Of a stretch of 35,598 nt of DNA, positions 1 through 11,140 are shown in pieces (position 1 is the stretch's first letter; the number at the start of each line of letters is the position of its first letter). Under the pieces are notes generated by a model. It was not told the origin of the DNA, searched no databases, and saw nothing but the letters and a program-made list of their open reading frames with translations. This stretch comes from Paulinella micropora (Eukaryota; Cercozoa; Imbricatea; Euglyphida), in assembly GCA_009731375.1 (NCBI GenBank), contig BJOX01000231.1, positions 88,841-124,438 of the forward strand, written 5' to 3'. Position numbers and translations under genes: made by a program.

Positions 1-304
1 AGAGTGGGTGAGCCAGGAGCCCCGCTCCGGTCCGTCGTTACTTTGGTCATTTAGTCGTTTCAAGGGTTGTGGTAAGGTGTAGGGCCTCTCGCCTTCGTAC
101 AAACTCCGACCGACAGTAGTTTGGTTGACCATCCTTCGCGGTGACCCTCTGAACACAACCCCCTCCCCCAGTGCCCACCCCTTGTGATTCCAGAGGCCAC
201 CCCGAGCCAAGAGCCATGAGTATGATGAGCAACTCACATGAGTTACTCTCAGTAATTGGGACCCGTCTCATAAATCAATGGAACGCTTATCGTGCGCCCC
301 TCAT
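1..304. repeat. Dispersed repeat, copy 1 (diverged)
   Basis: This stretch is similar along its length to 1468-1776. Shared words in the same order include gtgagccaggagccccg / gtgagtcaggagccccg, cgacagtagttt, agaggccaccccgagccaag and cccctcata near the end. The two copies differ by many substitutions and small indels, so this is an old duplication or two insertions of one element. No intact long reading frame is present. It may be part of a transposable element, but no terminal repeats or target-site duplication were found. Confidence 0.7.
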
Positions 305-359
305 AGGCTCAGCCCGCCCATGTGAAAGCTAGGCCTCGCCCAAAGCAAAGCAAAGCAAA

Positions 360-360
<1 letters not shown>

Positions 361-431
<71 letters not shown>
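361..431. repeat. (GA)n microsatellite
   Basis: About 35 uninterrupted GA dinucleotides. They follow a short (GCAAA)n run at 338-360 and degrade into gcgagcgagagcgag on the right. Confidence 0.95.
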
Positions 432-439
<8 letters not shown>

Positions 440-758
440 AGCGAGGCCGCCGTGGCTCGCCCGCAATCCAGCTGGGTGCACCTCGTCACAACCACTCATC
501 GGCGTGAGCTCATAGCTGTGTGCGACATAGGTACAAGAGCAAGAGGAGAAACAGTGTGCCAGCGTGGATGTGTGGGTGAGGCAGTGCGGTGAGGCAAAGC
601 AGCGATGCCAGTCGAATCCCTGGAGACGGAACCTAGCATCAAAAACATCGTATAAGTCTACCCCAGGCCTCCATCCACCGAGTGGTGAGCTCGATAAAAG
701 AAGACCCGAGTGGGGTTATTTAAAGCTCAACCCTTAAAAAAGCATAAACATGTACGCC
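432..758. other. Unassigned single-copy sequence
   Basis: Mixed-composition sequence between the GA array and the 29-bp minisatellite. No convincing exon, RNA gene or repeat was recognised in it. Confidence 0.5.
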
Positions 759-1220
759 GCCAGGAACCCAACAACAATAACATAGCAGCCAGGAACCCAA
801 CAACAATAACATAGCAGCCAGGAACCCAACAACAATAACATAGCAGCCAGGAACCCAACAACAATAACATAGCAGCCAGGAACCCAACAACAATAACATA
901 GCAGCCAGGAACCCAACAACAATAACATAGCAGCCAGGAACCCAACAACAATAACATAGCAGCCAGGAACCCAACAACAATAACATAGCAGCCAGGAACC
1001 CAACAACAATAACATAGCAGCCAGGAACCCAACAACAATAACATAGCAGCCAGGAACCCAACAACAATAACATAGCAGCCAGGAACCCAACAACAATAAC
1101 ATAGCAGCCAGGAACCCAACAACAATAACATAGCAGCCAGGAACCCAACAACAATAACATAGCAGCCAGGAACCCAACAACAATAACATAGCAGCCAGGA
1201 ACCCAACAACAATAACATAG
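759..1220. repeat. 29-bp minisatellite, about 16 copies
   Basis: The unit ccaggaacccaacaacaat plus aacatagcag repeats head-to-tail with no visible variation for about 460 bp. Because 29 is not a multiple of three and the unit lacks stops on the minus strand, all three minus frames are open and encode the same cyclic hydrophobic peptide. That explains the long overlapping reading frames without any coding function. Confidence 0.95.
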
Positions 1221-1467
1221 CTTCCGTAACCAGCCTTCAGGAACCCGCCTCAGTTACCCGCCCCCGTAACCAGGCCAGAGACGTGACGTACTATGCATCA
1301 TTGAGGTGTCGTGGCAAGCCACCCTGCGTCCGATAGAAGCTACAAAAGAGTCATCTACCGAGAACACTAAGTGACAGGCCCGGTCACATGCACCCAACAC
1401 GTCCCGACCCTCCGCCAGAGCATCCCCATGGCATCCGCAAAGTGAGCACGAGGGGTTCTGGGAGAGA
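1221..1467. other. Unassigned sequence between minisatellite and repeat copy 2
   Basis: Begins with short GTAACC/GGAACC variants that look like decayed minisatellite edges, then continues as single-copy sequence. A minus-strand open frame (1254-1571) runs across it into repeat copy 2 and contains a CxxC motif, but nothing supports a working gene. Confidence 0.4.
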
Positions 1468-1776
1468 GGGTGAGTCAGGAGCCCCGCGTCCAGGCAGTCG
1501 CTACTGTGGCAGTTGAGTGATTTCAAGGCTTGTGGAAATGTGTGGAGCCTGTCGCCTTCATTCCCACTCATACCGACAGTAGTTTAGTTAACCAACCTGT
1601 CCAGTGACCCACTGAGCCCAACCCCCTCCCTCAGATAACCCCCACCCCCCGCACCCCGAGTGATACCAGAGGCCACCCCGAGCCAAGAGCCGTGAGCGTG
1701 GTGAGAGAGCTTCTCTCAGTAAAAGTTTCCGTCTCATGAATCAGTGGAGCACTGATTATGTACCCCTCATAACAAG
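1468..1776. repeat. Dispersed repeat, copy 2 (diverged)
   Basis: Second copy of the roughly 300-bp sequence found at 1-304, in the same orientation, starting at gggtgagtcaggagccccg and ending near cccctcataacaag. The two copies bracket the 29-bp minisatellite, so the minisatellite may have expanded inside or between copies of the element. Confidence 0.7.
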
Positions 1777-1837
1777 CTGCCAACGGCCCCAACCCCGCCG
1801 TGTGGCGGTGACACCCAACCATGTATTGGTGCCCCCC

Positions 1838-1839
1838 AA

Positions 1840-1877
<38 letters not shown>

Positions 1878-1916
1878 TAATAATAGTAGTAGTAAATGTA
1901 GTAACAACAACAACAG

Positions 1917-1947
<31 letters not shown>

Positions 1948-1965
1948 AACAACAACAACAACAAC

Positions 1966-2016
<51 letters not shown>

Positions 2017-2023
2017 CACCACC

Positions 2024-2075
<52 letters not shown>
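1838..2075. repeat. Trinucleotide arrays ATA / ACA / CAC / CAT
   Basis: Consecutive blocks of (ATA)n, (ACA)n, (ATA)n, (CAC)n and (CAT)n. Each block passes into the next by a single-base change, as expected for slippage with spreading point mutations. Translations are homopolymers and are not taken as genes. Confidence 0.95.
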
Positions 2076-2076
<1 letters not shown>

Positions 2077-2082
2077 GATGTT

Positions 2083-2153
2083 ACCAGGTGTAAGGCGGGA
2101 GTGTGGCGTGCAGGTCGGCTATGCGATTAAATGTAACTATAATGGTAATACTG

Positions 2154-2199
<46 letters not shown>

Positions 2200-2338
2200 C
2201 CATCACCATCATCATGGTTGCAATAATAGTAACTTAAGAAGAAGAAGAAGGAGGAGAAGAAGAACAAGGAGAAGAAGAGAAGGAGAAGAAGAAGAAGAAG
2301 AAGAAGAAGAAGAAGAAGAAGAAGAAGAAGAAGAAGAA

Positions 2339-2374
<36 letters not shown>

Positions 2375-2651
2375 GAAGAAGAAGAAGAAGAAGAAGAAGA
2401 AGAAGAAGAAGAAGAAGAAGAAGAAGATATAAAAGGCAGTGTTCAGGACAGTCATGGCTAGTGCCGATACTTACCAGGAAGGTCGACAATAGTATTATGA
2501 GCAAATGATAACAATAATAGTAATATATTACTGGTTATCATCATCATCGCCATGGTAACAACAATGGTAACTTACCAGATATTAGGTGGCAGTGTGGCGT
2601 GTGCAGGTCGGCGATGCGAGCAATGATGACAATAGTAGTAGTACTGATGAC

Positions 2652-2693
<42 letters not shown>

Positions 2694-2971
2694 AGTAAGA
2701 ACAATGGTAACTTACCAGGTGTTAGGTGGCAGTGTGGCGTGTGCAGGTCGGCGATGCGAGCAAATGATGACAACAGTAGTAATACTGATTACCATCATCA
2801 TCATCATCATCATCACCATCATCATCACCATCATCATCATCATCATCATCATCATCACCATCATAGTAAGAACAATGGCAACTTACCAGGTGTTAGGTGG
2901 CAGTGTGGCGTGCAGGTCGGCGATGCGAGCAAATGATGACAATAGTAGTAGTACTGATTACCATCATCATC

Positions 2972-3002
<31 letters not shown>

Positions 3003-3122
3003 CCATCATAGTAAGAACAATGGTAACTTACCAGGTGTTAGGTGGCAGTGTGGAGTGCAGGTCGGCGATGCGAGCAAATGATGACAAGAGGAGTGTGGCG
3101 TGCAGGTCGGCGATGCGAGCAA
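2083..3122 (-). repeat. Array of six donor-side exon-edge copies with (ATC)n spacers
   Basis: Six copies of the sequence around the 3' end of the minus-strand exon at 3231-3290, at about 2083-2130, 2570-2625, 2707-2765, 2879-2937, 3024-3080 and 3092-3122. On the minus strand most read ...gcatcgccgacctgcac...aacacctg followed by gtaagtta, the exon's own donor. The leftmost copy is the most diverged, one has atatct for the exon end, and the 3092 copy lacks the donor. Between copies lie (ATC)n blocks and a shared leader, gatgacaatagtagtag. In transcription order all lie downstream of the intact exon and none has a 3' splice acceptor. Confidence 0.8.
2150..2430. repeat. (ATC)n, (GAA)n and (GAT)n arrays
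   Basis: An (ATC)n block to about 2214, then a purine block of (GAA)n with an internal (GAT)n block at about 2340-2371. The apparent poly-Glu/poly-Asp and poly-Phe frames are translations of the repeats. Confidence 0.95.
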
Positions 3123-3230
3123 ATGATATCAATAGTAGTATTACTGATTACCATCATCATCATCATTATCATCATCATCATCACCACCACCACCACCACC
3201 ACCGTCATAGTGACAACAATGGTAACTTAC

Positions 3231-3290
3231 CAGGTGTTAGGTGGCAGTGTGGCGTGCAGGTCGGCGATGCGAGCAAACGCCTCTTCGGAG
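3231..3290 (-). CDS. Exon-like island, unidentified minus-strand gene (SEEAFARIADLHATLPPNT)
   Basis: On the minus strand a 60-nt segment is bounded by an acceptor (gtgtgcag at 3291-3298) and a strong donor (G|GTAAGT, at 3230). Read with one leading base it encodes SEEAFARIADLHATLPPNT and ends two bases into the next codon. A second frame is also open, so the frame is not proven. It has coding-like GC-rich composition and sits among AT-rich trinucleotide arrays. Six partial copies of its 3' half plus donor follow downstream in transcription order (2083-3122). I do not recognise the protein. It may belong with the other minus-strand islands up to 8.57 kb, but their phases do not all join. Confidence 0.5.
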
Positions 3291-3302
3291 CTGCACACCA
3301 GA

Positions 3303-3466
<164 letters not shown>

Positions 3467-3692
3467 GGACACCGTGACAGCCCAGTGGTCAAGTTCTACC
3501 ATCTGGGCCCTGTCGCCAGTTCGATTCCCGTCGGTGCCACCAGTATTTTCATTGAAAATACCGGTCCGTCTGGAAGTGTTGGAACTGCCCGTGCGGGGGT
3601 GTCATTAGAGCCTATCGTCAATTCTTCGTCCTCACGGGTGAGACGATGGAGGCGCATGTGCAGATTTGCATCAGCCATTGACAGAGAAGCAC
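3467..3692 (+). mobile_element. tRNA-derived SINE-like element, copy A
   Basis: The first 75 bases look like a mature tRNA. There is an A-box-like cagcccagtggt at 3478-3489 and a B-box-like agttcgattcc at 3518-3528. A 7-base 5' segment (gacaccg) pairs at six of seven positions with cggtgcc, followed by A and CCA (3539-3542). The inferred T stem has mismatches, so this is not a working tRNA. The body then continues for about 150 bp and ends in agaagcac plus (TAT)n. A second copy at 4542-4809 matches it through the whole body. A tRNA head, unrelated body and simple-repeat tail are the classical SINE layout. Confidence 0.8.
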
Positions 3693-3723
3693 TATTATTA
3701 TTATTATTATTATTATTGTTATT

Positions 3724-4187
3724 CATATTTGAGGGAAATCCCGATGAAAAAACCTAGTCACACTTGCTAAACAGAGTTCCAGCCCAATGGCCTCAAGGCG
3801 TTAAACTGTGACGCCAACTCATAACCCTTTGGTGGTAGATGCTGGGGAGGAGGGTCGTTGCGCGCGTAAAAGATCTTAAACTCCGCATATGCTGGTTGAT
3901 AGCCCAGGACCCAGCAGACACCAGATTGTTATGGGTGGGGTTTCGAGGCAGCTCTAGCAACCGCGCTTGGTGTATGCACTTGCACATTCGGTGACGTCTT
4001 GCAAGAGGTTGCTGGGACTGCGGAATAACCTCGGCTTAGTGCAGTCTTGCCCTCAGGAGCTCCATCGGTGGCCCCGATCATCAGGCGAGAGACTGACACG
4101 GGGGGGTGGAGGACCTCGAACAAGGGTATTGGAGGCTTATGTCCGTTGAGGATATGCCATTAGCTGCATCAGTACGCCTCAGATATA

Positions 4188-4190
<3 letters not shown>
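3724..4190. repeat. 467-bp element, copy 1
   Basis: This 467-bp block starts catatttgaggg and ends cagatatagta. It recurs at the same length, with no difference noticed, at 28571-29037 and 29064-29530. Both sides are ATT/TAT repeats in this copy. Near-identity over 25 kb indicates recent mobility or duplication. Short open frames in it are the same in all copies but do not resemble a known protein. A tagcccagg at about 3899 and ggtttcgaggc about 40 bases later resemble a pol III A box and B box, so a SINE origin is possible but weakly supported. Confidence 0.8.
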
Positions 4191-4541
<351 letters not shown>

Positions 4542-4809
4542 GGACACCGTGATAGCCCAGTGGTCAAGTTCTACCATCTGGGCCCTGTCACCAGTTCGAT
4601 TCCCGTCGGTGCCACCAGTATTTTCATTGAACATACCGATCCGTCTGGACACTTATTTTCATTGAACATACCGGCCCCCGTCTGGAAGTGTTGGAACTGC
4701 CCTTGCGGGGGTGTCATTAGAGCTTATCGTCAATTCTTCGTACTCCCCTCACGGGTGAGACGATGGAGGCGCATGTGCAGAAATGCATCAGCCATTGACA
4801 GAGAAGCAC
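4542..4809 (+). mobile_element. tRNA-derived SINE-like element, copy B
   Basis: Same element as 3467-3692. The A box is tagcccagtggt (4553-4564), closer to the tRNA consensus than in copy A. The B box is agttcgattcc (4593-4603) and the tRNA-like part ends gccaCCA at 4617. The body carries an extra partial duplication: the segment beginning ttttcattgaacatacc occurs twice (about 4620 and 4652), which makes this copy about 42 bp longer. It ends agaagcac followed by TAT repeats, like copy A. Confidence 0.8.
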
Positions 4810-4851
4810 TATTATTATTATTATTATTACTACTACTACTACTATCATTGC

Positions 4852-4920
<69 letters not shown>

Positions 4921-4935
4921 CGTCATCATCATCAC

Positions 4936-4985
<50 letters not shown>

Positions 4986-4987
4986 TG
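4810..4987. repeat. (TAT)n with short TAC and CAT patches
   Basis: Simple repeat forming the tail of SINE-like copy B and extending to 4985. Confidence 0.95.
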
Positions 4988-5004
4988 CATAAATAGATAG
5001 ATCA

Positions 5005-5102
5005 GCCAAGATATGAGACAGGCGGCGAAAATGCGGCGAGTTCCCGGGAAACCACCGCAAATACCACGAAATCTTCGCTTCCTTTGCCTCGCATCTCACT
5101 TT
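5005..5102 (-). other. Single-copy GC-rich island, possible minus-strand exon
   Basis: About 95 bp of GC-rich sequence between AT-rich arrays. On the minus strand it follows an A-rich stretch ending aaaaaag, and two frames are open through it (one would read ...SWYLRWFPGNSPHF..., the other ends at a TGA). It could be an exon of the unidentified minus-strand gene, but no donor was found and the frame is ambiguous. Confidence 0.3.
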
Positions 5103-5117
5103 TTTTTATTCCCTTCA

Positions 5118-5159
5118 CTACTACTGCTGCTGCTGCTACTACTACTACTACTACTACTG

Positions 5160-5223
<64 letters not shown>

Positions 5224-5240
5224 GACTACTTCTACTATCA
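5118..5240. repeat. (CTA)n with CTG variants
   Basis: About 35 CTA/CTG triplets ending in a short degenerate patch. Confidence 0.95.
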
Positions 5241-5250
5241 TGGTATGGTT

Positions 5251-5290
5251 TTCATACTGCATTCTGGGTTCCTATCTTTGCATCTATGCC
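5251..5290 (-). pseudogene. Decayed third copy of the 30-nt exon
   Basis: The minus strand reads caaagataggaacccag..., matching the exon copies at 5581-5610 and 5681-5710. Both the AG acceptor and the GTGAGA donor are lost, so it is probably not spliced. Confidence 0.5.
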
Positions 5291-5369
5291 ATACTTGCTA
5301 AATAGCATGGCATACATGCATACATGCGTGCGCACAGTACCACAGAGATATGTGACAGACAAGCAGATA

Positions 5370-5393
5370 GATAGATAGGTAGATAGATAGATT

Positions 5394-5436
<43 letters not shown>

Positions 5437-5468
5437 CTATAGATGGACAGACAGACAGACAGACAGAC

Positions 5469-5534
<66 letters not shown>

Positions 5535-5562
5535 GTAGATAGGTAGATAGGTAGGTAGATGG
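5370..5562. repeat. (GATA)n / (GACA)n array
   Basis: GATA repeats with an internal GACA block (about 5445-5470), ending in GGTA variants. Confidence 0.95.
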
Positions 5563-5580
5563 ATTTTATATAGTTCTCAC

Positions 5581-5610
5581 CTAAAGTGTGCAATTGGGTT
5601 GCTATCTTTG
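5581..5610 (-). CDS. 30-nt exon-like island, copy 2 (KIATQLHTL)
   Basis: On the minus strand, gcggcag precedes this segment and gtgagaac follows it, so both splice sites are present. In the frame with two leading bases it encodes KIATQLHTL and leaves one base over. It duplicates 5681-5710 with a few changes. The two could be alternative or successive microexons of the unidentified minus-strand gene. No function can be assigned from nine residues. Confidence 0.4.
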
Positions 5611-5680
5611 CTGCCGCATACACAAGTAGATAGATAGATTGGTAGGTAGATAGATGGGTAGAGGGATATCTTTTTCTCAC

Positions 5681-5710
5681 CTAAGTTCGCAATCTGGGTT
5701 GCTATCTTTG
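5681..5710 (-). CDS. 30-nt exon-like island, copy 1 (KIATQIANL)
   Basis: The minus strand has acceptor tgtggaag and donor G|GTGAGA around a 30-nt segment encoding KIATQIANL in the frame with two leading bases. It is the upstream member (in transcription order) of a pair of equally long copies; a third copy at 5251-5290 has lost its splice sites. Each copy is separated from the next by GATA-type repeats. Confidence 0.4.
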
Positions 5711-5739
5711 CTTCCACACACGGTGTCTGCGGGTAGTCC

Positions 5740-6895
5740 TAGATTACATTACATTACATTACATTGCATGACATTGCATGACATTGCATTACATTACATT
5801 GCATGACATTGCATGACATTACATTACATTACATTACATTACATGGCATGACATTGCATGAGATTGCATGACATTGCATGACATTGCATGACATACATGA
5901 CATTACATGACATTACATGACATTACATGACATTACATGACATTACATGACATTACATGACATTGCATGACATTACATGACATTACATGACATTACATGA
6001 CATTGCATTACATTACATTACATTACATTACATGACATTACATGACATGAAATTACATGACATTACATGACATTACATGACATTACACGACATTAAATGA
6101 TATTACATGACATGACATTAAATTAGATTACGTTACATGACATGACATGACATGACATTACATTACATTACATTACATTACATTGCATTACATTGCATTG
6201 CATTACATTGCATTGCATTACATTGCATTGCATTACATTACATTACATTACATTACATTACATGCATTATTAAATTACATTACATTACATTACATTACAT
6301 TACATTACATTATTACATTACATTACATTACATTATATTATGCTACATTACATAACACAATACTACATTACATTACATTACATTGCATTACATTACATTA
6401 CATTACATTACATTAAATTATATTATTTGACATGACCTTACATGACCTTACATGACCTTACATGATATTACATGACATTACATGATATTACATGACATTA
6501 CATTACATTACATTACATTACATTACATTACATTACATTACATTACATTACATTACATTACATGACTTGGCATGACTTGACATTGCATGACATGACATTA
6601 CATTACATGACCTTACATGACCTTACATTACATTACATTACATTACATTACATTATATTATATTGCATAACATTGCATTACATTACATTACATTACATGA
6701 TGACATTACATGACATTACATGACATTGCATGACATGACACGACATGACATGACATGACATGACATGACATTACATGATATTACATGATGTCATGACACT
6801 ACATGACATGGTCATGACATGCTATGACATGGCATGACAAAGCATGACATTACATGACATTGCATGACATTACATGACATTACATGATATTGACA
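5740..6895. repeat. Pentanucleotide satellite (CATTA / CATGA)n
   Basis: About 1.15 kb of ACATT, ACATG and GCATT pentamers with local higher-order patterns, such as alternating CATTA-CATGA decamers at 5890-6000. The apparent TLHYITLHYI frames are translations of the pentamer. Confidence 0.95.
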
Positions 6896-7116
6896 TATTA
6901 CCAGAGAGATGAGTAGCCAGCTGCTCCAAACTTATTCCCCTGCTTGAAGCCTATATTATATATACGTATACGTATATGAACGAAGCATATTCACTTATAC
7001 CCCTGCTCGAAGCCTGCAAAGGAAATCACATGAAACGGAAGAAAAAGTATTATTATTATTATCAATAATAATAATTAAAAAAAAAAAAAAAAAATGCACA
7101 GATGAATAGTATCTGG
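6896..7116. repeat. Short single-copy segment with an internal 22-bp duplication
   Basis: Contains cttattcccctgcttgaagc at about 6929 and cttatacccctgctcgaagc at about 6994, separated by an alternating TA/CGTA patch. A poly-A run at 7077-7094 follows. No exon was recognised. Confidence 0.6.
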
Positions 7117-7635
<519 letters not shown>

Positions 7636-7711
7636 TATTTCGAATGAGCAGATTCGACTGAGAACAAAGGTATATTGACAGATGGATAAATAGACAGATA
7701 GATAGATAGAC

Positions 7712-7817
7712 AGATGAGATGTCGCAAAAGGAATGTAATCCTTGCAAGGAACGCAGTTTCACATCAAACAGTAATTTGTGTACTGTGCATGTGTCCGGGA
7801 TGGGAATCACGGGTAGA
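7712..7817 (-). CDS. Exon-like island, unidentified minus-strand gene (LPVIPIPDTCTVHK...)
   Basis: On the minus strand an acceptor (ctacag) precedes 7817 and a GT follows 7712. With one leading base, 35 codons are open: LPVIPIPDTCTVHKLLFDV, then KLRSLQ and so on. Splicing from the exon at 8538-8569 in its other frame (ending two bases into a codon) would keep phase. The amino-acid mix looks like ordinary protein rather than repeat translation. I do not recognise the family. The donor (GTCTAT) is weak and lies inside the microsatellite. Confidence 0.45.
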
Positions 7818-7820
7818 CTG

Positions 7821-7908
<88 letters not shown>

Positions 7909-7909
7909 C
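7818..7909 (-). repeat. (GATA)n array with flanking exon-edge duplication
   Basis: About 20 GATA units. On the minus strand it starts with GTCTAT and ends with CTACAG. The word ctacccg occurs at both ends: at the end of the short exon-like piece 7910-7926 and at the start of the exon at 7817. A partial duplication of the exon start with the array between is the simplest reading. A second decayed copy of the same piece (tcgaatctgctcattcg) is at 7641-7657. Confidence 0.6.
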
Positions 7910-7926
7910 CGGGTAGGCAGACTTGA
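7910..7926 (-). pseudogene. Acceptor-side edge copy, 17 nt
   Basis: The minus strand has ttctcag immediately before this segment and GTCTAT after it. The sequence ends ctacccg like the start of the next exon. It is probably a truncated duplicate of that exon's 5' edge, though it could be a very small exon. Confidence 0.4.
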
Positions 7927-7980
7927 CTGAGAACAAAGGCTGCAGCTGTTTTACTTCTGTGTCTAAGTGGAGCATACCTG

Positions 7981-8326
7981 AGAGAGAGAGAGAGAGAGAG
8001 TGAGAGGGAGAGGGGGGGGGGGGGGGGGGGNNNNNNNNNNNNNNNNNNNNNNNNNNNNNNNNNNNNNNNNNNNNNNNNNNNNNNNNNNNNNNNNNNNNNN
8101 NNNNNNNNNNNNNNNNNNNNNNNNNNNNNNNNNNNNNNNNNNNNNNNNNNNNNNNNNNNNNNNNNNNNNNNNNNNNNNNNNNNNNNNNNNNNNNNNNNNN
8201 NNNNNNNNNNNNNNNNNNNNNNNNNNNNNNNNNNNNNNNNNNNNNNNNNNNNNNNNNNNNNNNNNNNNNNNNNNNNNNNNNNNNNNNNNNNNNGGGGGGG
8301 GGGGGGGGGGGGGGGAGAGAGGTTGT
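7981..8326. repeat. (GA)n, poly-G and assembly gap
   Basis: GA repeat, then a G run, N at 8031-8293, then another G run and a short GA patch. The missing bases are unknown and could hide an exon of the minus-strand gene. Confidence 0.9.
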
Positions 8327-8375
8327 ATATAGGTTAAGCCGTTTTTTCTCTGTGCAAATGAAACCTATGTACAAT

Positions 8376-8536
8376 ACATACATACATACATACATACATA
8401 CATACATACATACATACATACATACATACATACATACATACGTACGTATGTACATACATACATACGTACATACATACGTACATACATACATACATACATA
8501 TATACATACATACATACATACATACATACATACATA
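8376..8536. repeat. (CATA)n array
   Basis: CATA repeat with CGTA/TGTA variants, directly adjoining the donor of the minus-strand exon at 8538. Confidence 0.95.
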
Positions 8537-8537
8537 C

Positions 8538-8569
8538 CGTTTTCTTGCAATCGCAGTAACTCCATCACA
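8538..8569 (-). CDS. 32-nt exon-like island (VMELLRLQEN or CDGVTAIARK)
   Basis: Minus-strand acceptor ggtgtttag precedes 8569 and donor G|GTATGT follows 8538. Two frames are open, giving VMELLRLQEN or CDGVTAIARK; the second joins the exon at 7817 in phase. It is the intact end of a 22-member tandem array whose other members repeat only the intron end, the acceptor and the first six exon bases (TGTGAT or variants). The gene is not identified. Confidence 0.45.
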
Positions 8570-10190
8570 CTAAACACCTGGCCAACACAAGCTTAAGTAA
8601 GTATGTAGGAAGGTAGGTAAGTAAGTAGTAGGTAGGCAATCACACTAAACACCTGGCCAGCACAAGGTTAAGTAAGTAGGTAGGTTGGTAAGTAAGTAAG
8701 TAGTAGGTAGGCAATCACACTAAACACCTGGCCAGCACAAGGTTAAGTAAGTAGGTAGGAAGATAGGTAAGTAAGTAATAGGTAGCCCAACACACTAAAT
8801 ACCTGGCCAGCACAAGGTTAAGTAAGTAGGTAGGAAGGTAAGTAAGTAAGTAGTAGATAGGCAATTACACTAAACACCTGGCCAGCACAAGGTTAAGTAA
8901 GTAGGTAGGTAGGTAAGTAAGTAAGTAATAGGTAGCCCAACACACTAATAAACACCTGGCCAGCACAAGTTTAAGTAAGTAGGTAGGTAGGAAGGTAGGT
9001 AAGTAGTAGGTAGGCATTCACACTAAACACCTGGCCAGCACAAGGTTAAGTAAGTAGGTAGGAAGGTAGATAAGTAAGTAGTAGGTAGGCAATTACACTA
9101 AACACCTGGCCAATGGCCAACAGAAGGTTAAGTAAGTATGTAGGAAGGTAAGTAAGTAGTAGGTAGGCAATCACACTAAACACCTTGCCAGCACAAGGTT
9201 AAGTAAGTAGGTAGGAAGGTAAGTAAGTAAGTAATAAGTAGCCCAACACACTAAACACCTGGCCAGCACAAGGTTAAGTAAGTAGGTAGGTAGAAAGGTA
9301 GGTAAGTAGTAGGTAGGCAATCACACTAAACACCTGGCCAGCACAAGGTTAAGTAAGTATCCAGGTAAGTATGTAAGTAGTAGGTAGGCAATCACACTAA
9401 ACACCTGGCCAGCACAAGGTTAAGTAAGTAGGTAGGTAGGAAGGCAAGTAAGTAGTAGGTAGGCAATCACACTAAACACCTGGCCAACAGAAGGTTAAGT
9501 AGGTAGGAAGGTAGGTAAGGAAGTAGTAGGTAGGCAATCACACTAAACACCTGGCCAGCACAAGGTTAAGTAAGTATGTAGGAAAGTAAGTAAGTATAGG
9601 TAGGCAATCACACTAAACACCTGGCCAGCAGAAGGTTAAGTAAGTAGGTAGGTAGGTAGGTAAATAGTAGGTAGCCCAACACACTAAACACCTGGCCAGC
9701 ACAAGGTTAAGTAAGTAGGTAGGTAGGTAGGTAAGTAAGTAATAGGTAGCCCAACACACTAAACACCTGGCCAACAGAAAGTTAAGTAAGTAGGTAGGAA
9801 TGTAAGTAAGTAAGTAGTAGGTAGGCAATCACACTAAACACCTTGCCAGCACAAGGTTAAGTAAGTAGGTAGGTAGGTAGGTAAGTAAGTAGTAAGTAGG
9901 CAATCACACTAAACACCTGGCCAGCACAAGGTTAAGTAAGTAGGTAGGAAGGTAGGTAAGTAAGTAGTAGGTAGGCAATCACACTAAACACCTGGCCAAC
10001 ACAAGGTTAAGTAAGTAAGTAGGAAGGTAAGTAAGTAAGTAGTAGGTAGGCAATCACACTAAACACCTGGCCAGCACAAGGTTAAGTAAGTAGGTAGGTA
10101 GGTAAGTAAGTAAGTAATAGGTAGCCCAACACACTAAACACCTGGCCAGCACAAGGTTAAGTAAGTAGGTAGGAAGGTAGGTAAGGAAGT
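8570..10190 (-). repeat. Minisatellite, about 75-bp unit, 21 extra copies of a 3' splice site
   Basis: Each unit reads on the plus strand atcacactaaacacctggcc, then agcacaaggttaag and (GTAA/GTAG)n. On the minus strand this is a (CTTA/CTAC)n pyrimidine-rich stretch, cttaacc, then ccaggtgtttag and TGTGAT. That is a branch-site-like motif, an acceptor and the first bases of the exon at 8538-8569. I count 22 occurrences of the acctggcc/accttgcc core including the intact one. Units differ by substitutions (aacacacta versus aatcacacta) and repeat length. Confidence 0.85.
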
Positions 10191-10381
10191 AGGTAGGTAG
10201 GTAAGTAAGTAAGTAAGTAAGTAAGTAAGGAAGGAAGGAAGGAAGGAAGGGAGGAAAGGAAGGAAGGGAGGAAGGGAGGAAAGTAAGAAAGTAAGAAAGT
10301 AAGAAAGTAAGAAAGTAAGAAAGTAAGAAAGTAAGAAAGTAAGGAAGTAAGAAAGTGCGTAAGTAAGTAAGTAAGTAAGTG

Positions 10382-10431
<50 letters not shown>

Positions 10432-10482
10432 AAAGAAAGAAAGAAAGAAAGGAAGAAAGAAAGAAAGGAAGAAAGAAAGAAA

Positions 10483-10528
<46 letters not shown>

Positions 10529-10540
10529 AAAAAGATAGGA
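10190..10540. repeat. (GTAA)n, (GGAA)n and (GAAA)n arrays
   Basis: Continuation of the GTAA tail of the minisatellite into GGAA, GAAAGTAA and GAAA blocks. No gene. Confidence 0.95.
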
Positions 10541-10559
10541 AGATGGCAAGATAGATAGG

Positions 10560-11140
<581 letters not shown>

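Noticed and set aside
720-1218. Long overlapping minus-strand frames with a repeating MLLLLGSWLLCYCCWVPG peptide
   Set aside because: Produced by the 29-bp minisatellite, which is open in all three minus frames. There is no unique coding part.
759-1220. CRISPR-like array
   Set aside because: Repeats are contiguous with no spacers, and the genome is eukaryotic.
1254-1571. Minus-strand frame with CSLCG and a later cysteine, resembling the zinc-finger end of a non-LTR retrotransposon protein
   Set aside because: The usual histidine is absent, the rest does not match, and the frame spans repeat and non-repeat sequence.
1736-2504. Long frames of poly-Ile, poly-His, poly-Glu or poly-Leu
   Set aside because: Translations of trinucleotide arrays; the same holds for the other homopolymer frames in the window.
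3468-3542. Functional tRNA gene
   Set aside because: The T-arm stem has mismatches, CCA is encoded, and the sequence continues into a repeated SINE body.
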